NCBI GenBank assembly: GCA_964485045.1
Contig: CAZAGO010000016.1
Span: 1-16,481 of the forward strand
Source: CAZAGO01 sp964485045
GTDB lineage: Archaea; Nanobdellota; Nanobdellia; Pacearchaeales; GW2011-AR1
Reading direction: 5' to 3'
DNA length: 16,481 bases
Below the pieces are notes generated by a model. That model was given only the letters and a program-made list of their open reading frames with translations. It was not told where the DNA came from and made no database searches. Position 1 is the stretch's first letter. Each line of letters begins with the position of its first letter. Below, piece by piece: positions 14,970 to 16,481 of the stretch. The translations under genes and the position numbers were made by a program.

Positions 14970-15266
14970 TTATTTTTTGAATATCTTCAATATCATAAAT
15001 ACTAACAAAGCAATAAAGAATGCAATGGATACAAATCCAGATAAATAGACAAGAATTAAAAAAAGATTTCCTAAAACAGTCCCATCAGGAAAAAAATATT
15101 GGTAGCCTATTTGTGAGGCTAGGAAAATTATTAATGAAGATATTAAACAGGTTAGTGTAATCTTTATCTTTTTAGAAACAAATTTTTCAACAGATAAAAT
15201 TGGAGTCTTAGATTTACTTTTCTGAATCTTTTTTGATCCAGATTTTTTTGCTTTTCTTTTAACCAT
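14970..15266 (-). CDS. Small membrane protein with Lys-rich N-terminus
   Basis: Counted from the ATG at 15266 this is a 98-residue protein. A TTG six codons upstream (15284) is in frame, but it is too close to the TATA-like box (15291-15300), which sits well for 15266. Residues 1-35 are very Lys-rich (MVKRKAKKSGSKKIQKSKSK). They are followed by two hydrophobic stretches at about 36-56 and 64-94 and a basic end, ILKIFKK. I do not recognise the family. A highly basic tail ahead of two membrane helices suggests a cytoplasmic, possibly nucleic-acid- or lipid-contacting, N-terminus; this is only an inference. It is a separate unit from the two small genes that follow on the same strand. Confidence 0.65.
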   Translation of the reverse strand: MVKRKAKKSGSKKIQKSKSKTPILSVEKFVSKKIKITLTCLISSLIIFLASQIGYQYFFPDGTVLGNLFLILVYLSGFVSIAFFIALLVFMILKIFKK

Positions 15267-15290
15267 TCTAATATATACAATCAAAAAGGG

Positions 15291-15300
15291 TATTTAAATA
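15291..15300 (-). promoter_or_regulatory. TATA-like box for the 14970-15266 gene
   Basis: tatttaaata, 24 bases before the ATG at 15266. It decides the start in favour of that ATG. Confidence 0.5.
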
Positions 15301-15303
15301 TTA

Positions 15304-15498
15304 CTAAGGAGTCCAATTCATTTTTATTATTTGTCCACTTATTTTTTGCAAATTTAAATATGTTTCATTTATCCATGATTTTGAAATATTAAAGAATTTT
15401 TCAGAATCTTCTTTTTCTTGTAAGTTAAAATTATTATTACTTATAACGAGAAGGGGAAAAAGCATTATTAAAAATAAGAATATTATCAATAACCTCAT
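15304..15498 (-). CDS. Small secreted or single-helix membrane protein
   Basis: 64 residues: a hydrophobic N-terminus (3-19, LLIIFLFLIMLFPLLVI) that could be a signal peptide or anchor, then a polar stretch with several N-x-S/T sites and a C-terminus KISGQIIKMNWTP. Its ATG overlaps the stop of the preceding gene by 4 bases (ATGA), indicating translational coupling. The last 15 residues resemble the matching part of that gene (KSITTHAVQMDW), so the pair may be distant paralogues or share a binding motif. Family and function unknown. Small size lowers confidence, but the ATGA overlap and the shared motif support a real gene. Confidence 0.6.
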   Translation of the reverse strand: MRLLIIFLFLIMLFPLLVISNNNFNLQEKEDSEKFFNISKSWINETYLNLQKISGQIIKMNWTP

Positions 15499-15815
15499 TT
15501 TTCAGTTAAGTTTTTTGGTTCAATTGTCTGATTTCCAACCCAATCCATTTGGACTGCATGCGTTGTTATTGATTTCATGTTTCCAAGTACTGAACCCATC
15601 CAAATAAAATACAATTTTGTTGCTTTTGTTAGCCCATCTATTGTTTTTAGATCAAGATCATTATTTTTAATTGATACAGAGAAGCTTATATAAGTAAAAA
15701 CTATTAAAAGAATAAGAAAAATTGCGAAAAGTTTATGTTTTAATCTTTTTACTTCTACTATTAACCATATTGCTAAAATAACAAGGCATAAAATTATCCA
15801 TTCAAAACTTAGCAT
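15495..15815 (-). CDS. Small membrane protein, first gene of an overlapping pair
   Basis: 106 residues with two membrane helices at about 5-22 and 28-47, separated by a short basic turn (EVKRLKHK). A polar C-terminal half follows, carrying NMKSITTHAVQMDWVGNQ at 79-96. The topology places this half on the same side as the N-terminus, probably outside the cell by the positive-inside rule because the loop is basic. I do not know the family. A TATA-like box 19 bases upstream of the ATG makes it the first gene of a two-gene operon with the 64-residue protein, which overlaps it by 4 bases and shares the I-x3-[AI]-[VI]-[QK]-M-[DN]-W pattern. Confidence 0.65.
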   Translation of the reverse strand: MLSFEWIILCLVILAIWLIVEVKRLKHKLFAIFLILLIVFTYISFSVSIKNNDLDLKTIDGLTKATKLYFIWMGSVLGNMKSITTHAVQMDWVGNQTIEPKNLTEK

Positions 15816-15834
15816 TTATCTAATAAATTTAAGA

Positions 15835-15845
15835 AGTATAAAAAG
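15835..15845 (-). promoter_or_regulatory. TATA-like box for the two small membrane genes
   Basis: Minus strand ctttttatact, 19 bases before the ATG at 15815. Confidence 0.55.
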
Positions 15846-15878
15846 ATTTTGATATTTTTTAAAATCTTAGAATTTATT

Positions 15879-15903
15879 TTTATAGCCCCACCAGGATTTG
15901 AAC
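15879..15903 (-). pseudogene. tRNA-Gln 3'-end remnant
   Basis: 24 of 25 bases match the 3' end of the nearby tRNA-Gln and its flank (15996-16020): the acceptor 3' strand, half of the T arm and three flanking bases. Beyond this the match is lost and the T stem no longer pairs, so no tRNA can form. It lies 117 bp downstream of the intact copy in the same orientation. Confidence 0.85.
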
Positions 15904-15999
15904 TGAAAACAACCTACGGTTTTTTTCTATTTTCCCTTTTTTGAATTTAAACTAGTTTGTTCAAATTCTTGGGAGAGATGAATTTAGAAAATCCATTTA

Positions 16000-16093
16000 T
16001 AGCCCCACCAGGATTCGAACCTGGGTCACAGCCTTCCCCTATTTCTATTAAAATTCCAGAGGGCCGTATACTTGACCGCTGTACTATGGGGCT
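16000..16093 (-). tRNA. tRNA-Gln (anticodon CUG) with a 21-base intron
   Basis: The cloverleaf: acceptor agcccca/tggggct, 7 of 7 paired; D arm gtac-agcggtcaa-gtat (one G-U); anticodon stem cggcc/ggctg (one G-U); 4-base variable region; T arm ccagg-ttcgaat-cctgg; discriminator A. The anticodon loop is interrupted by an intron after position 37. With it removed the loop is ctctgga, giving anticodon CUG at 16057-16059. A1-U72 and A73 fit archaeal tRNA-Gln. No CCA is encoded. Confidence 0.93.
16035..16055 (-). other. Archaeal tRNA intron with bulge-helix-bulge splice motif
   Basis: A 21-base intron at the canonical 37/38 site. The pre-tRNA folds into a complete motif: outer helix cggcc/ggctg, 3-base bulge gaa, 4-bp central helix ctct/aggg, 3-base bulge gga, inner helix attt/aaat closed by a 6-base loop. 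Both cuts fall after the second bulge base, as the archaeal splicing endonuclease requires. Confidence 0.88.
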
Positions 16094-16098
16094 TTATA

Positions 16099-16140
16099 TC
16101 GTGAAGATTTCAAATTTATTCACGAGATTCTATATAAACA
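16099..16140 (-). promoter_or_regulatory. tRNA-Gln promoter region with inverted repeat
   Basis: A TATA-like ctatataaac lies at 16131-16140, about 37 bases before the tRNA's first base, leaving a leader of about 10-15 bases. Between it and the tRNA is a perfect 7-bp inverted repeat (tcgtgaa 16099-16105, ttcacga 16119-16125). Confidence 0.45.
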
Positions 16141-16212
16141 TTTTTGTATTTATATATGGAATTGTTTACTAGTTTATCTTTGAAATATAAGTATTAAAAT
16201 CTTATTACCGCT

Positions 16213-16225
16213 AAATTTAAATATA
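16213..16225 (+). promoter_or_regulatory. TATA-like box for the elongation-factor-like gene
   Basis: aaatttaaatata, 19 bases before the ATG at 16245. It diverges from the tRNA-Gln promoter. Confidence 0.6.
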
Positions 16226-16244
16226 CTGGGCATGTAATTATCTT

Positions 16245-16481
16245 ATGAGCGAAGAAAAAGAAATAGGGATAGTATCTGGTTATTTTAGTCATGTTGGTGT
16301 GGCTGCTATAAAACTTTCTGATTCTTTAAGTACTGGAGTTAGAATAAGGCTAAAAGGTGCAACTACAGATTTTGAAATGGATGTAGAAGAAATTCAAATA
16401 GATAGAAAATCTGTTGAAAGAGCTGAAGCTGGAGAGCATGTTGGGATAAAAGTTTCAGAAAAAGTTAGGCCCAATGATAAA
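16245..16481 (+). CDS. Translation elongation factor-like protein (EF-Tu domain-2 fold), cut by window edge
   Basis: 79 codons are open to the end of the window. The protein resembles the small archaeal proteins annotated as translation elongation factor-like, a lone beta-barrel of the EF-Tu/IF-2 domain II type. Seen: IGIVSGYFSHVGVAAIKLSD at about 7-26, a strand with GVRIRLKGATTDFEMDVEEI at 31-50, then QIDRKSVERAEAGEHVGIKV at 51-70, which is the domain II pattern with the G-x-x-V-G-I turn. There is no G domain, so it is not a GTPase. Family members are about 85-90 residues, so only a few C-terminal residues should be missing. The biological role of this stand-alone domain is unsettled. Confidence 0.85.
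   Translation, partial: MSEEKEIGIVSGYFSHVGVAAIKLSDSLSTGVRIRLKGATTDFEMDVEEIQIDRKSVERAEAGEHVGIKVSEKVRPNDK

Noticed and set aside
15957..16172. Open frame with IAPPGFEPGSQ
   Set aside because: This peptide pattern is the well-known spurious translation of the antisense strand of a tRNA T arm and acceptor; here it reads across tRNA-Gln.

Overview
The window looks like a scaffold from a small-genome, very AT-rich archaeon, most likely a DPANN lineage of the Pacearchaeota/Woesearchaeota type. That placement is an inference. It rests on archaeal-type information genes (valyl-tRNA synthetase, aRF1 with NIKS and GGQ, NAC, Sec61 beta, RNA polymerase subunit L, MBF1, RadB, archaeal topoisomerase I), a tRNA with a bulge-helix-bulge intron, and many genes with a TATA-like box about 19-25 bases before the ATG, as expected for leaderless archaeal transcripts. 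Three runs of exactly 100 N (6038-6137, 9563-9662, 13952-14051) are scaffold gaps of unknown true length; each one interrupts a gene.

Layout. 1-2265 is a minus-strand block: Sec61 beta, NAC, two distantly related helical proteins of unknown function, and a MinD-type ATPase cut by the window edge. 2385-5881 holds valS and prf1 (aRF1) on the plus strand. The first gap follows, with the end of an unknown minus-strand gene on its left and the 5'-truncated scpB on its right. scpB, a membrane family-2 glycosyltransferase and a membrane-anchored thioredoxin-fold protein form a tight plus-strand cluster (6138-8558). Next come an MBF1 homologue with a long C-terminal extension made partly of 14-residue repeats (8610-9796), rpoL behind a short leader ORF (9875-10182), a cysteine synthase family enzyme, and radB, which converges with topA (minus, 11936-14128). 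From 14162 to 15815 four small membrane or secreted proteins lie on the minus strand, interrupted by tRNA-Thr. tRNA-Gln with an intron follows, and a translation elongation factor-like gene runs off the right edge.

How the genes fit together. Most serve the central dogma: tRNA charging (valS), termination (prf1), nascent-chain handling and secretion (NAC, Sec61 beta), transcription (rpoL, MBF1), DNA topology, repair and segregation (topA, radB, scpB, MinD-like). The less ordinary parts are the tRNA loci and the small-protein genes between them. tRNA-Thr has its 5' part repeated twice in its upstream leader. tRNA-Gln has a decayed copy of its 3' end just downstream. The rpoL leader looks like a 44-bp insertion between 12-bp direct repeats, and it carries a 12-base match to the tandem repeat in the neighbouring MBF1 gene. 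I see no CRISPR array, insertion sequence, restriction or toxin-antitoxin system, and no clear new defence system.
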